In this document: one piece after another, positions 34,736 to 43,485 of the stretch
How the letters are laid out: the number at the start of each line of letters is the position of its first letter
How positions within the stretch are numbered: position 1 is the stretch's first letter
Source of the DNA: JAEYFP01 sp047602645
GTDB lineage: Bacteria; Bacillota; Clostridia; Lachnospirales; Lachnospiraceae
Direction of reading: 5' to 3'
Length of the DNA stretch: 64,000 nucleotides
Assembly: GCA_047602645.1 (NCBI GenBank)
Contig: JASGGU010000006.1
Coordinates: 1 to 64,000 of the forward strand
The notes under the pieces: generated by a model
Seen by the model: the letters and a program-made list of their open reading frames with translations, nothing else
Database searches by the model: none
Told to the model about the DNA's origin: nothing
Translations under genes and position numbers: made by a program

Positions 34736-35214
34736 AAGTTACCATTTTTACGGACGGCTCTGCGAGAAGCAATCCTGAGGGCCCGGGCGGCTACGGTACC
34801 GTTCTTCAGTATGTGGACGGGGAAGGGACTTTGCATGAGCGGGAATATTTTGCAGGCTATAAAAAAACCACAAATAACCGGATGGAGCTGATGGCGGTCA
34901 TTGCGGGCCTGGAGGCACTGACAAAGCCCTGTGAGGTGGAAATTGTATCCGATTCCAAATATGTGACTGATGCCTTTAATCAGCGCTGGATAGAAAATTG
35001 GAAGAAAAAAGGTTGGAAAAAGAGCACGAACAAGCCGGTACTAAATGTGGATTTATGGAAACGTCTGCTCAGGGCGATCGCACCTCACAGAGTAACGTTT
35101 ACCTGGGTTAAGGGCCATGACGGACATCCCGAAAATGAGCGCTGTGACAAGCTTGCCACAGCCGCTGCGGACGGGGAAGGATTACTTGACGATATTGTGC
35201 AGGAAGTGCTATAG
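34732..35214 (+). CDS. rnhA: Ribonuclease HI
   Basis: A 160-residue enzyme that cuts RNA in RNA-DNA hybrids. The active site is visible: Asp in IFTDGSA (about 7), Glu in NRMELMAVI (about 48), Asp in IVSDSKY (about 70), and the late Asp in HPENERCDKLA (about 138). A basic-protrusion region around residue 80-95 (WIENWKKKGWKKS) resembles the E. coli type. The start is ATG 34732 behind GGAGG, overlapping the MutS-like stop by four bases. Confidence 0.95.
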   Translation: MKVTIFTDGSARSNPEGPGGYGTVLQYVDGEGTLHEREYFAGYKKTTNNRMELMAVIAGLEALTKPCEVEIVSDSKYVTDAFNQRWIENWKKKGWKKSTNKPVLNVDLWKRLLRAIAPHRVTFTWVKGHDGHPENERCDKLATAAADGEGLLDDIVQEVL

Positions 35215-35297
35215 TAAAAAAAGTATATTTGTTGCTGACATCATAATAAAAAACAACAAAACAGGGCCATTGGTGTAGTGGCTGGTTGGAGGAAGAG

Positions 35298-36791
35298 ATG
35301 AGTGTTCTATATAAAAGTACGCGTGGCCTGCAGGAGGGAATATCTGCTTCCGAGGCAATTATAAAGGGACTGGCGGATGACGGGGGATTGTATGTTCCGA
35401 ATATGATTCCAAAGCTTTCGGTTCCTCTTTCGGAATTGAAGGATTTATCCTATCAGGAGACAGCTTATGCTGTCATGAAGGAATTTTTATCGGACTATAC
35501 AGAAAGTGAATTAAAAGACTGTATTGAAAAAGCATATGATGATAAATTTGATACAAAGGAAATTGCACCTTTGGTAAAAAAAGGTGATCAGTATTTTTTG
35601 GAGCTGTTTCACGGTGCAACAATCGCGTTCAAGGATATGGCACTTTCCATTCTTCCTCATCTGCTGACGACGGCGATGAAAAAGAATCATGTGGAAAAAG
35701 AGGTTGTCATTTTGACCGCAACATCCGGAGATACGGGTAAAGCGGCGCTCGCTGGCTTTGCGGATGTGCCGGGCACTCGAATCATCGTATTTTATCCAAA
35801 GGGAGGAGTCAGCAGAATTCAGGAACTCCAGATGGTGACTCAGAGGGGCAGCAATACAGAGGTAATCGGTGTACACGGTAATTTTGATGATTGTCAGACC
35901 GGTGTCAAGCAGATATTTAATAATAAAGTGCTGAAACAGGAGATGGAGGAAAAAGGATTCCAGTTTTCGTCGGCGAATTCCATTAATATCGGACGTCTTG
36001 TACCGCAGGTTGCTTATTACGTATATGTATACGGCAGAATGGTGAAGCAGGGTGAAATTGAGCCGGGTGAGCTTTTGAATGTTGTCGTGCCAACCGGCAA
36101 TTTTGGTAATATTCTGGCCGCTTATTATGCGAAGCAGATGGGTCTGCCGATCGGAAAGCTTGTCTGTGCTTCCAATGAAAATAAGGTGCTGTTTGATTTC
36201 TTTGAGTCCGGCTGCTATGATAAAAACAGGGAGTTTATTTTAACTACCTCCCCTTCGATGGATATCTTGATTTCAAGCAACTTGGAACGGTTAATTTATG
36301 CACTCTGCAAGGAGGAACCAAAGCGAAATGCGGCTTTGATGGACTGCTTGCTGAATGACGGCCGTTATGAGATTACTGAGGAAATGAAAGAGGGACTGCG
36401 GGATTTCTTTGGGGCTTATGCGACGGAAGAAGAGGTCTTTTCCACAATTCATACTATTTATGAAAAGACGGATTATATCATTGATACGCATACGGCGGTT
36501 GCTGCTGCGGCAGACAGGGCATATCGTAAGGCAAGGCCGGAAGATGCAGCTACAAAGAGTGTGATCATTTCTACGGCGAGTCCGTTTAAGTTTGCACAAA
36601 ATGTTATGAAGGCAGTGGCGCCTTCCTATGAAGAAACTGATGATTTTAAGCTGGCAGACGAACTGAGCAGACTGGCAAAGGTCAAGGTTCCAAAGGCGAT
36701 AGAAGAGATCAGACTGGCTGAAATTTTACATGAACAGGTATGTGATGCGGCAGATATGCAGCATGTGGTGAAAGAAAGCTTAGGAATCTAA
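35298..36791 (+). CDS. thrC: Threonine synthase
   Basis: A 497-residue PLP enzyme that converts O-phosphohomoserine to threonine. The PLP lysine is in FHGATIAFKDMAL (about 104-116), and TATSGDTGKAAL is the phosphate-binding loop that follows. The N-terminal YKSTRG pattern fits the family. I chose ATG 35298 behind GGAGGA (35288-35293). The leader is only 83 bases and holds no T-box; it does hold a tRNA-like 26-base stretch (see findings). The next gene begins three bases after the stop. Confidence 0.95.
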   Translation: MSVLYKSTRGLQEGISASEAIIKGLADDGGLYVPNMIPKLSVPLSELKDLSYQETAYAVMKEFLSDYTESELKDCIEKAYDDKFDTKEIAPLVKKGDQYFLELFHGATIAFKDMALSILPHLLTTAMKKNHVEKEVVILTATSGDTGKAALAGFADVPGTRIIVFYPKGGVSRIQELQMVTQRGSNTEVIGVHGNFDDCQTGVKQIFNNKVLKQEMEEKGFQFSSANSINIGRLVPQVAYYVYVYGRMVKQGEIEPGELLNVVVPTGNFGNILAAYYAKQMGLPIGKLVCASNENKVLFDFFESGCYDKNREFILTTSPSMDILISSNLERLIYALCKEEPKRNAALMDCLLNDGRYEITEEMKEGLRDFFGAYATEEEVFSTIHTIYEKTDYIIDTHTAVAAAADRAYRKARPEDAATKSVIISTASPFKFAQNVMKAVAPSYEETDDFKLADELSRLAKVKVPKAIEEIRLAEILHEQVCDAADMQHVVKESLGI

Positions 36792-36794
36792 TAA

Positions 36795-38156
36795 ATGAAA
36801 AAAGAAAGACATATTCTGATTGTAGATGATGTAGCTACAAATTTAATATTTGCAAGCGCTGTTCTGAAGAAAAAATTCAGGGTCACAACAGAACGTTCCG
36901 GTCAAGCGGCACTGGAGTCGATGCGGAAGGAAAGACCGGATCTGCTTTTGCTGGATATCGTGATGCCGGGTATGAACGGTTATGAGACATACAGGAAAAT
37001 GAAGCAGATGGCGGAACTGGCGGATATTCCGGTTATTTTTCTGACCGGTGATACCGAAAATGCGGATGAGGCGCATGGGATTAACATGGGCGCAATGGAT
37101 TTTGTAATTAAGCCATTTGTTCCGGAAGTGCTGATATCCCGTATTGAGCGAGTGTTGGAGTTGGATTCCGTCAAGCGCGGATTGGAAAAGCAGGTAGAAT
37201 TAAAATCTGTAGAAGCATATCAGGACTCACTGACCGGTCTTTGGAATCGCAAATACACGAAGGAAAATGTCGATGCCTATTTAGAGGGAGAGGCAGCAAA
37301 GGGTGCGCTTTTCATTTTGGATATGGATAATTTTAAAGAGGTTAACGATACTTACGGACATATCAGAGGGGATGCCGTTCTGATTGAATTCGCCGGCATC
37401 CTGAAAGGCTGTACGCGGGATGAGGATATTGTGTGCCGCATCGGCGGAGATGAGTTTATCATTTTCTTCAAGGGAAATTTTGATGAGGACAAAGCTGCAG
37501 AAAAGTCGGATGAAATTATTTCAAAGGTGGAGAAAAATATTGGGCAGATGATTTGGTATGGTAAAAATAAAATTAAGATCTCTGTTTCAATCGGAATTAC
37601 ATTTGCACCACGGGATGGAAATGATTTTATGACCTTATATAACAACGCAGACAAGTCCATGTATTTTGTCAAGCAAAACGGAAAATGTGGTTATTATTTT
37701 TACTGGCATGAAGATACCGGGCGAAGTGGTTCGGACAATGCCAGAATTGATTTGAAAAAGCTTCAGAAATATGTGAGTGAGTATAGTCAGGATGGCGGTG
37801 CTTACCGGGTGGAATATGAAGGATTTAAGCGGATCTATCAGTTTGTCGCGCGCTGCATTGCAAGGACAAAGCAGAAGGTGCAGACATTGTTGTTCACGAT
37901 GGAAGCCAATGAGGAAATTTCCATGGAGGATATTTTAAAGGAGATGGAAATACTTGAAGATTCTATCAGGGATTCTTTGAGGAGAGGGGATGTCTGTTCA
38001 CATTTCAGCAGCAACCAGTTTATCGTCCTGTTGATGGATACGGATATGAGAAATGGAAGGTTTGTTGCACAGCGTATTCTTGAAAGCTTTCAGCGAGAAA
38101 GCCAACATGAGCAAGTTCGGGTGGAATATGATATCGACGAAATAGAAGCAGTATAA
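36795..38156 (+). CDS. Response regulator with GGDEF diguanylate cyclase domain
   Basis: A 453-residue protein. The receiver domain (about 1-125) has VDD, the phospho-Asp in LLLLDIVMPG (about 55) and Lys in VIKPF. A GGDEF domain (about 140-300) follows with an intact RIGGDEF motif (about 214-220). An RxxD inhibitory site (RDED) lies five residues before GGDEF. It should therefore make cyclic-di-GMP and be product-inhibited. The last ~140 residues look like a second, degenerate GGDEF-like domain (SSNQFIVLLM in the motif position). No kinase lies nearby. Confidence 0.9.
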   Translation: MKKERHILIVDDVATNLIFASAVLKKKFRVTTERSGQAALESMRKERPDLLLLDIVMPGMNGYETYRKMKQMAELADIPVIFLTGDTENADEAHGINMGAMDFVIKPFVPEVLISRIERVLELDSVKRGLEKQVELKSVEAYQDSLTGLWNRKYTKENVDAYLEGEAAKGALFILDMDNFKEVNDTYGHIRGDAVLIEFAGILKGCTRDEDIVCRIGGDEFIIFFKGNFDEDKAAEKSDEIISKVEKNIGQMIWYGKNKIKISVSIGITFAPRDGNDFMTLYNNADKSMYFVKQNGKCGYYFYWHEDTGRSGSDNARIDLKKLQKYVSEYSQDGGAYRVEYEGFKRIYQFVARCIARTKQKVQTLLFTMEANEEISMEDILKEMEILEDSIRDSLRRGDVCSHFSSNQFIVLLMDTDMRNGRFVAQRILESFQRESQHEQVRVEYDIDEIEAV

Positions 38157-38193
38157 AAATAATCCCCTCAGTGAGAGGGGATTATTTTTATAC
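38151..38193. terminator. Long symmetric bidirectional terminator
   Basis: A 19-base-pair perfect stem (38151-38169 and 38175-38193) encloses the loop AGTGA; the core is AATCCCCTC/GAGGGGATT with A- and T-runs on both flanks. It overlaps the stop codon of the GGDEF gene and also ends the convergent CheX-like gene. Confidence 0.88.
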
Positions 38194-38236
38194 TGCGGAT
38201 TCAAACAGAAAATTCGGCAGTGATTGTATAAGCTCC

Positions 38237-38758
38237 TTAGTTAAGCGGCAGCTCGTAGAGCAAAAATCTGACGGTTCCAAAGGAAAAGGTAATCGGAATA
38301 ATGGTAATTTTACCGGTGACCGGGCTTGTCAGCGAAAAGGAGCCGGACTGCTTTGGCACTGCAAGGCCCAATTCATACTTATTGAGTCTGGAAAGAAGAG
38401 AGACGAACAGGCCGTTATGAAGATTTAAAAAGTCTAAGATTGCTTCCCTCGCCAGCGTATCATATTCGGAAATGCCAAGATGCGCATATTGTTCTGAAAA
38501 AGCGGTCAGGGTGTCAATTTCTCCGTCTATAGCAGAGTAGGCTGTTGGAATTCCGGTGATTTCCTGGGATAATTCCAGCCCTGAGGAATAGGTGGTCAAA
38601 AGCTCGATGTCACCGATCGCAATCGAGGCATCAACATGCGTCAGCACATCCCATACAAGTTTTTTGATATAGGTTCTGACAAACTCTGTCGTTGAATCCA
38701 AAAGAGTATTATAATTGGATGACTCTAATAGTTCTGTCATTAATTGTTCGTTGTCCAT
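38237..38758 (-). CDS. CheX/CheC-like phosphatase-fold protein
   Basis: A 173-residue protein. AREAILDFLNLHNGLFVSLLS (about 102-122) resembles the phosphatase helix of CheX/CheC proteins (ExxN...G), here with Asp in place of Glu (DFLN). CheX-type proteins remove phosphate from CheY-type regulators. The gene directly before it on the same strand encodes such a regulator, 13 bases upstream. AAGGAGA precedes the start. Whether the Glu to Asp change keeps activity is unknown. No flagellar or other chemotaxis gene lies in the window. Confidence 0.6.
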   Translation of the reverse strand: MDNEQLMTELLESSNYNTLLDSTTEFVRTYIKKLVWDVLTHVDASIAIGDIELLTTYSSGLELSQEITGIPTAYSAIDGEIDTLTAFSEQYAHLGISEYDTLAREAILDFLNLHNGLFVSLLSRLNKYELGLAVPKQSGSFSLTSPVTGKITIIPITFSFGTVRFLLYELPLN

Positions 38759-38771
38759 ACTTTCTCCTTAC

Positions 38772-39146
38772 CTATTCTGACAGGCAATGATCAATGATCT
38801 GTTTTAACAGTACCGGATCAATGGGTTTTTGTAAAAAGTCCTTTGCGCCGGACTTGATCGACTCCCTCAGATGTGTCTGGGTACCGACAGAAGAAACAAT
38901 AATGATGTGCGCATCAGGATCGTTTTCTATGATTTCCTTTGTCGCGGTAATCCCATCTTTGACGGGCATCACAATATCCAAAAATACAATCGCAGGACGC
39001 TCTGTAAGATAAGTATCGACCGCATCCTGACCATTGGAAACTTCAATAATGCTCGTGTAGCCAAATGAATTTAAAATGGAAATCAAGTTCTTTCTTGCCA
39101 AAATAGAATCATCACAGATTAGAAATTTGATATCGTTTGTATTCAT
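38772..39146 (-). CDS. CheY-like single-domain response regulator
   Basis: A 124-residue receiver domain with no output domain. ICDDS is the acidic pocket, VFLDIVMP holds the phospho-acceptor Asp (about 56), VSSVG the switch Ser, and FLQKPID the conserved Lys. The start at 39146 follows GGAGG with five bases between; an in-frame TTG four codons earlier would lie on the Shine-Dalgarno site. It is co-oriented with the CheX-like gene and probably its substrate. Confidence 0.88.
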   Translation of the reverse strand: MNTNDIKFLICDDSILARKNLISILNSFGYTSIIEVSNGQDAVDTYLTERPAIVFLDIVMPVKDGITATKEIIENDPDAHIIIVSSVGTQTHLRESIKSGAKDFLQKPIDPVLLKQIIDHCLSE

Positions 39147-39236
39147 AGGATCCTCCAACTATCTGAGTAGTTAAATTATGTAGAGTAGTGATAATCTTTG
39201 TATAAATAATAACATATTTTGAAGATAATGGAAAGA

Positions 39237-40601
39237 TTAACGGGAATCTATCGGAATATAGTTTTCATCTGGAATGATAGGTTTGTATGCAGGACGAATA
39301 ATTTTTCCGTTGTTGGCAAGCTCCTCCAGGCGGTGCGCGCTCCAACCGGCTATTCTTGCAATCGCAAAAATCGGTGTGTAAAGCTCTTTCGGCAAGTCAA
39401 GCATCTGGTATACGAAACCGGAATAAAAGTCAACGTTGCAGCAGACACCCTTATAAATTTGGCGTTCGTCGGCGATTACCTTTGGCGCGAGCTTTTCCAC
39501 AAGTGCGTAGAGGCCGAATTCCTTTTCCAGTCCTTTTTCCACAGACAGCTTTTCGACAAAGGAGCGGAAGATGAGTTCGCGTGGATCAGATAAGGAATAT
39601 ACTGCGTGCCCCATACCGTAAATCAAGCCCTGTCTGTCAAATGCTTCCTTGTGAAGCAGCGCTCTCAGATAAGCCGTGACCTCTTCCTCGTCATTCCAGT
39701 CTTTTACGATATTTTTCATATTTTCGAACATTTCCACGACTTTGATGTTGGCACCCCCGTGCTTCGGACCCTTTAAGGAACCGAGAGATGCCGCAATGAC
39801 AGAATAGGTGTCCGTGCCGGAGGACGTAACCACATGGGTTGTAAAGGTGGAATTGTTACCGCCGCCATGTTCCATATGTAGCACAAGTGCGACATCTAAA
39901 ATTTTAGCTTCGAGAGGTGTATATTTTTTATCCGGACGAAGAACGCGCAGTATATTTTCGGCAGTGGACAGATGTTCCTTTGGTGAATGAATATAAAGGC
40001 TCTTTCCATCATGGTAATGGCGATATGCCTGATAGCCGTATACGGAGAGGAGCGGAAACAAGCTGATGAGCTGCAGGCATTGCCTGAGTACATTCGGCAT
40101 CGAAATATCATTTGCCCTGTCATCATAGGAATAAAGAGTCAAAACGCTTCTTGCGAGCGTATTCATCATATCCGGGCTCGGTGCCTTCATAATAATATCG
40201 CGTACAAAACTTGTGGGAAGAGAGCGATAATGGGCGAGAAGAGCCTCAAATTGACGAAGTTCTTCTTTGCTCGGCAGTTTTCCGAACAGAAGCAGATAAG
40301 TAACCTCCTCGTAGCCGTAACGGTTTTCGGCGGAAAATCCATTGACGAGGTCCTGAATATCATAACCTCTGTAAAATAATTCTCCATCCTGCGGAACGCT
40401 GTCACCATTTAACACGCGGTTTGCACGGACATCTGAAATGTTCGTCAAGCCGGTGAGTACGCCTTTACCATTGATATCTCTTAATCCACGTTTTACTTCA
40501 TATTTTGTATATAAATCGGGGTTTATGTAGCTCGCCTTTTCACTCAAAGCAGATAAAGCAAGAATATCGGGTGTGATTTCGCAAAAACTGTTATGATCCA
40601 T
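39237..40601 (-). CDS. gltA: Citrate synthase
   Basis: A 454-residue citrate synthase-family enzyme (acetyl-CoA plus oxaloacetate to citrate). Visible motifs include LHMEHGGGNNSTFTTHVV, with an active-site His (about 245), GPKHGGAN (about 280), GMGHAVYS (about 326) with the second His, and a late Asp in VDFYSGFVY. 2-Methylcitrate synthase activity cannot be excluded. GGAGGT precedes the start. On the minus strand TTGTCA (40671-40676), 18 bases and TATGAT (40647-40652) form its likely promoter. No aconitase or isocitrate dehydrogenase gene is next to it. Confidence 0.92.
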   Translation of the reverse strand: MDHNSFCEITPDILALSALSEKASYINPDLYTKYEVKRGLRDINGKGVLTGLTNISDVRANRVLNGDSVPQDGELFYRGYDIQDLVNGFSAENRYGYEEVTYLLLFGKLPSKEELRQFEALLAHYRSLPTSFVRDIIMKAPSPDMMNTLARSVLTLYSYDDRANDISMPNVLRQCLQLISLFPLLSVYGYQAYRHYHDGKSLYIHSPKEHLSTAENILRVLRPDKKYTPLEAKILDVALVLHMEHGGGNNSTFTTHVVTSSGTDTYSVIAASLGSLKGPKHGGANIKVVEMFENMKNIVKDWNDEEEVTAYLRALLHKEAFDRQGLIYGMGHAVYSLSDPRELIFRSFVEKLSVEKGLEKEFGLYALVEKLAPKVIADERQIYKGVCCNVDFYSGFVYQMLDLPKELYTPIFAIARIAGWSAHRLEELANNGKIIRPAYKPIIPDENYIPIDSR

Positions 40602-40886
40602 TAGAGTACCTCCGTTCTCAAGACATAATAAAAACTAACAAGTATTATCATAACACGAAAAAATACAATGTGACAAGCAAATTGACCAGTAATTTAGAAA
40701 AATTTTATTCGATTATAGATAACTTCAACAATGGAAGTATGATATAATGTCGTAAGACATTATAGTGCGCCGGAACAAAGAGGAGTGCGCATAGAAGCAT
40801 GAAGGGAAGCTTCATGCTATAATGTACATAATATGAGATTACACCGGAACGAACAGTGAATTAATACAATATAGAAGGAGACCATT
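40602..40886 (+). promoter_or_regulatory. deoC leader with two hairpins and repeated motifs
   Basis: This gene-free stretch holds the citrate synthase promoter on the minus strand. On the plus strand it holds two perfect stem-loops: TATAATGTC/GACATTATA (40743-40764, loop GTAA) and AGCATGAAG/CTTCATGCT (40796-40818, loop GGAAG). TATAATGT occurs twice (40743 and 40817), and CCGGAAC occurs twice, before AAAG (40770) and before GAAC (40844). Either TATAAT copy could be a -10 element. I recognise no known riboswitch class. Confidence 0.4.
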
Positions 40887-41552
40887 ATGACAAACAAAGA
40901 ACTGCTAAGCCATATCGACCACACATTGTTAAAGCCATTTGCGGCATGGGAGGATATCCGAACGCTTTGCGAGGAGGCAATTGAATATGGGACCGCGTCA
41001 GTATGTGTGCCGCCTTCCTATGTTAAGCGGATCCATGAAACATACGGAGAAAAAATCAACATCTGCACGGTGATCGGCTTTCCGCTTGGCTATAGCGTAA
41101 CGGAAGCGAAGATTGCAGAGACAAGACTGGCGCTTTTGGACGGTGCAAAGGAAATAGATATGGTAATTAATATTGGGGATGTTAAAAACAATGGTTTTGA
41201 TAAGGTTGAGCGGGAAATAGCCGCATTAAAAGCTATAACGGGAAAAAACCTATTAAAGGTGATTATAGAAACCTGTTTTTTGACAGAGGAAGAGAAAATC
41301 AAAATGTGTGAGGTGGTGACAACAGCAGGCGCAGACTATATCAAGACTTCCACCGGCTTTGGTACAGGCGGTGCGACACTGGAAGATATCCGCCTGTTCA
41401 AGCGGCACATCGGTCCTCACGTAAAAATCAAAGCAGCGGGAGGGGTTCGATCTGTCGAGGATTTGATCGCATTTATTGAGGAAGGCTGCGATAGGATCGG
41501 AACAAGCTCGGCCGTCGGACTGCTGAAAGGAGAACGGGCGGGCGGCTATTAA
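40887..41552 (+). CDS. deoC: Deoxyribose-phosphate aldolase
   Basis: A 221-residue TIM-barrel aldolase that splits 2-deoxyribose-5-phosphate into glyceraldehyde-3-phosphate and acetaldehyde. DHTLLKPFA (about 7-15), EIDMVINIG (about 88-96), KVIIETCFL (about 126-134), and ADYIKTSTGF (about 145-154), with the Schiff-base Lys, are all typical. GAAGGAG precedes the ATG. It completes deoxynucleoside breakdown with the phosphorylase and deaminase genes at 28.6-31 kb. Confidence 0.96.
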   Translation: MTNKELLSHIDHTLLKPFAAWEDIRTLCEEAIEYGTASVCVPPSYVKRIHETYGEKINICTVIGFPLGYSVTEAKIAETRLALLDGAKEIDMVINIGDVKNNGFDKVEREIAALKAITGKNLLKVIIETCFLTEEEKIKMCEVVTTAGADYIKTSTGFGTGGATLEDIRLFKRHIGPHVKIKAAGGVRSVEDLIAFIEEGCDRIGTSSAVGLLKGERAGGY

Positions 41553-41577
41553 AAAGAACAGAAAGCGGGAAGAATCC

Positions 41578-43371
41578 ATGAGAGAACAGATACAGGCAAG
41601 GCTTGCGGCACTCAGGGCATGTATGCAAAAAGAGGACGTGGCTATTTACCTGATCTTTACAAGTGATTTTTATCAATCGGAATATATCGGTGCGCATTTT
41701 AAATTCAGAGAGTACCTGTCGGGTTTTACCGGCTCGGCGGGTACTCTGCTTGTCGAACGGGACAAGGCAATTTTATGGACGGACGGAAGATATGTTTTGC
41801 AGGCAAAAAAGGAGCTTGAAGGAACGGAAATTGAGTTGTACCGGATGCAGGAGAAGGGAGTGCTCTCTCTTACGGAATATTTAAAAGCGAATGCAAAAAA
41901 GGGAGTGTGTATCGGCTGTGACGGAAGGACGATCAGTACCTCCTTTTATCAGGAACTTTTGATGGTTTCCGAGAGGTCCGGCGTTTTATTAAAGACGAAG
42001 CTGGATTTTGCAAAAGAGATATGGGCGGATAGGCCGCCTGTTACAAAAAGTGAAGTTTATCAGCTGCCCGTTGCCATAGCAGGTGTTTTACGGGCAGAAA
42101 AGCTGAGAAATCTGAAGATGCGGATTGCACAGGAGGATGCGGATGCATATCTGCTTTCGGATTTGAGCAGTATTATGTGGCTGTTTAATCTGCGCGGCAG
42201 TGATATCCCGTACAATCCCGTGGCATTTTCCTATGCGTATATTTCGGAGCGGCAAACGGTATTATTTTTAAATGAGAGCTGTTATTCAAAGGAATTGGAA
42301 GTGCAGTTAAAAAAGGACGGTGTGGAAATCGGTTTCTGTGAGAAAATAGGACAGTTTGCAGAAGGGATATCCGGACAGAAGCTTCTTTATGATCCGGAAA
42401 GCATAAACGCCGGTCTTTATGAAAGTATTCGTGATAACAATGTGATGCTTAAAAAGCAGAATACAGAGCTGGTCGAAAAGGCTGTAAAAAATAAAACGGA
42501 AATTTCACTTTCCAGAGATTACCACGTACAGGATGCAATTGCTATGCTCCGTTTTCTGATAGAGATTAAAGAACGGGTCAAGACAGGGAATGTCACGGAA
42601 TATGAGGCTGCCCGGCGCATTGATGCGCTCAGGGGCCGGATAAGAGGCTTTAAAGAACCTTCGTTTGAAACAATTTGTGCCTACGGAGAGCATGCGGCAA
42701 TTGTACATTATACAGCACAATCCAAGGAATGCGCGGTATTGAAACCAAAAGGTTTTTTACTTTTGGATTCGGGCGGACAATACTTCGGCGCCACGACGGA
42801 CATCACACGTACAATTGTGCTTGGTGAGCTGACACAAGAAGAAAAGGAACATTATACTGCTGTATTAAAAGGGCTTTTGCATCTTTCCAATGCAAAATTT
42901 TTAGAAGGCTGCAGCGGGGAAAATCTCGATATCCTTGCCAGAGAACCGGTATGGAGGCTGGGGATTGATTACCGTCATGGAACGGGGCACGGGATTGGCA
43001 GCTTCTTAAATGTGCACGAAGGTCCCCAGGCATTTCGCTATAAAATTAACAGAGAACATCCGCAGCCGATATTAAGGGCCGGTATGATTACGAGCGATGA
43101 GCCTGGGATTTATATCGAGGGAAGCCATGGAATCCGTCTTGAAAACGAATTGCTCTGTGTGGAGAAAGAAAAAACGGAGTGGGGGAACTTTTTGGGATTT
43201 GAGACGCTGACGCTTGTCCCGTTTGAATCGGAGGCGATCCTAAATGAGCGGCTGAACGAAGAGGAACGGATCTGGTTGAATGTCTACCACAGAAACGTAT
43301 ATGAAACGCTTTGTCCGCACCTGACAGACAGCGAAAAAACGTGGCTGCAAGGCCGTACGCGGGAATTCTAA
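41578..43371 (+). CDS. pepP: Xaa-Pro aminopeptidase, three-domain M24B type
   Basis: A 597-residue aminopeptidase P-like enzyme that releases N-terminal residues before proline. Two creatinase-like domains (about 1-300) precede the catalytic pita-bread domain. Metal ligands are visible in LLDSGGQYFGATTDITR (two Asp, about 396-412), GTGHGIG (His, about 470), SDEPGIY (Glu) and RLENELLCV (Glu). A C-terminal extension of about 60 residues completes the long three-domain form also found in eukaryotic APP1. It begins 25 bases after deoC with GGGAAG upstream. Confidence 0.92.
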   Translation: MREQIQARLAALRACMQKEDVAIYLIFTSDFYQSEYIGAHFKFREYLSGFTGSAGTLLVERDKAILWTDGRYVLQAKKELEGTEIELYRMQEKGVLSLTEYLKANAKKGVCIGCDGRTISTSFYQELLMVSERSGVLLKTKLDFAKEIWADRPPVTKSEVYQLPVAIAGVLRAEKLRNLKMRIAQEDADAYLLSDLSSIMWLFNLRGSDIPYNPVAFSYAYISERQTVLFLNESCYSKELEVQLKKDGVEIGFCEKIGQFAEGISGQKLLYDPESINAGLYESIRDNNVMLKKQNTELVEKAVKNKTEISLSRDYHVQDAIAMLRFLIEIKERVKTGNVTEYEAARRIDALRGRIRGFKEPSFETICAYGEHAAIVHYTAQSKECAVLKPKGFLLLDSGGQYFGATTDITRTIVLGELTQEEKEHYTAVLKGLLHLSNAKFLEGCSGENLDILAREPVWRLGIDYRHGTGHGIGSFLNVHEGPQAFRYKINREHPQPILRAGMITSDEPGIYIEGSHGIRLENELLCVEKEKTEWGNFLGFETLTLVPFESEAILNERLNEEERIWLNVYHRNVYETLCPHLTDSEKTWLQGRTREF

Positions 43372-43409
43372 AAAAAGCGTAAAATCAATTAAAAATCGTA
43401 TTTTGCAAC

Positions 43410-43438
43410 TTGACTTTTAATAGTCCGTTTGAGATAAT
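43410..43438 (+). promoter_or_regulatory. sigma-A promoter of pckA
   Basis: TTGACT (43410-43415), 17 bases, GATAAT (43433-43438), about 48 bases before the pckA start. Confidence 0.75.
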
Positions 43439-43485
43439 AGCAAATGATTACGATAGAAATTAAAATTAAAAGGAGGATCATATTT

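Noticed and set aside
35215..35297. A threonine T-box before thrC
   Set aside because: The leader is only 83 bases and has no GGGTGG-type box or terminator stem.
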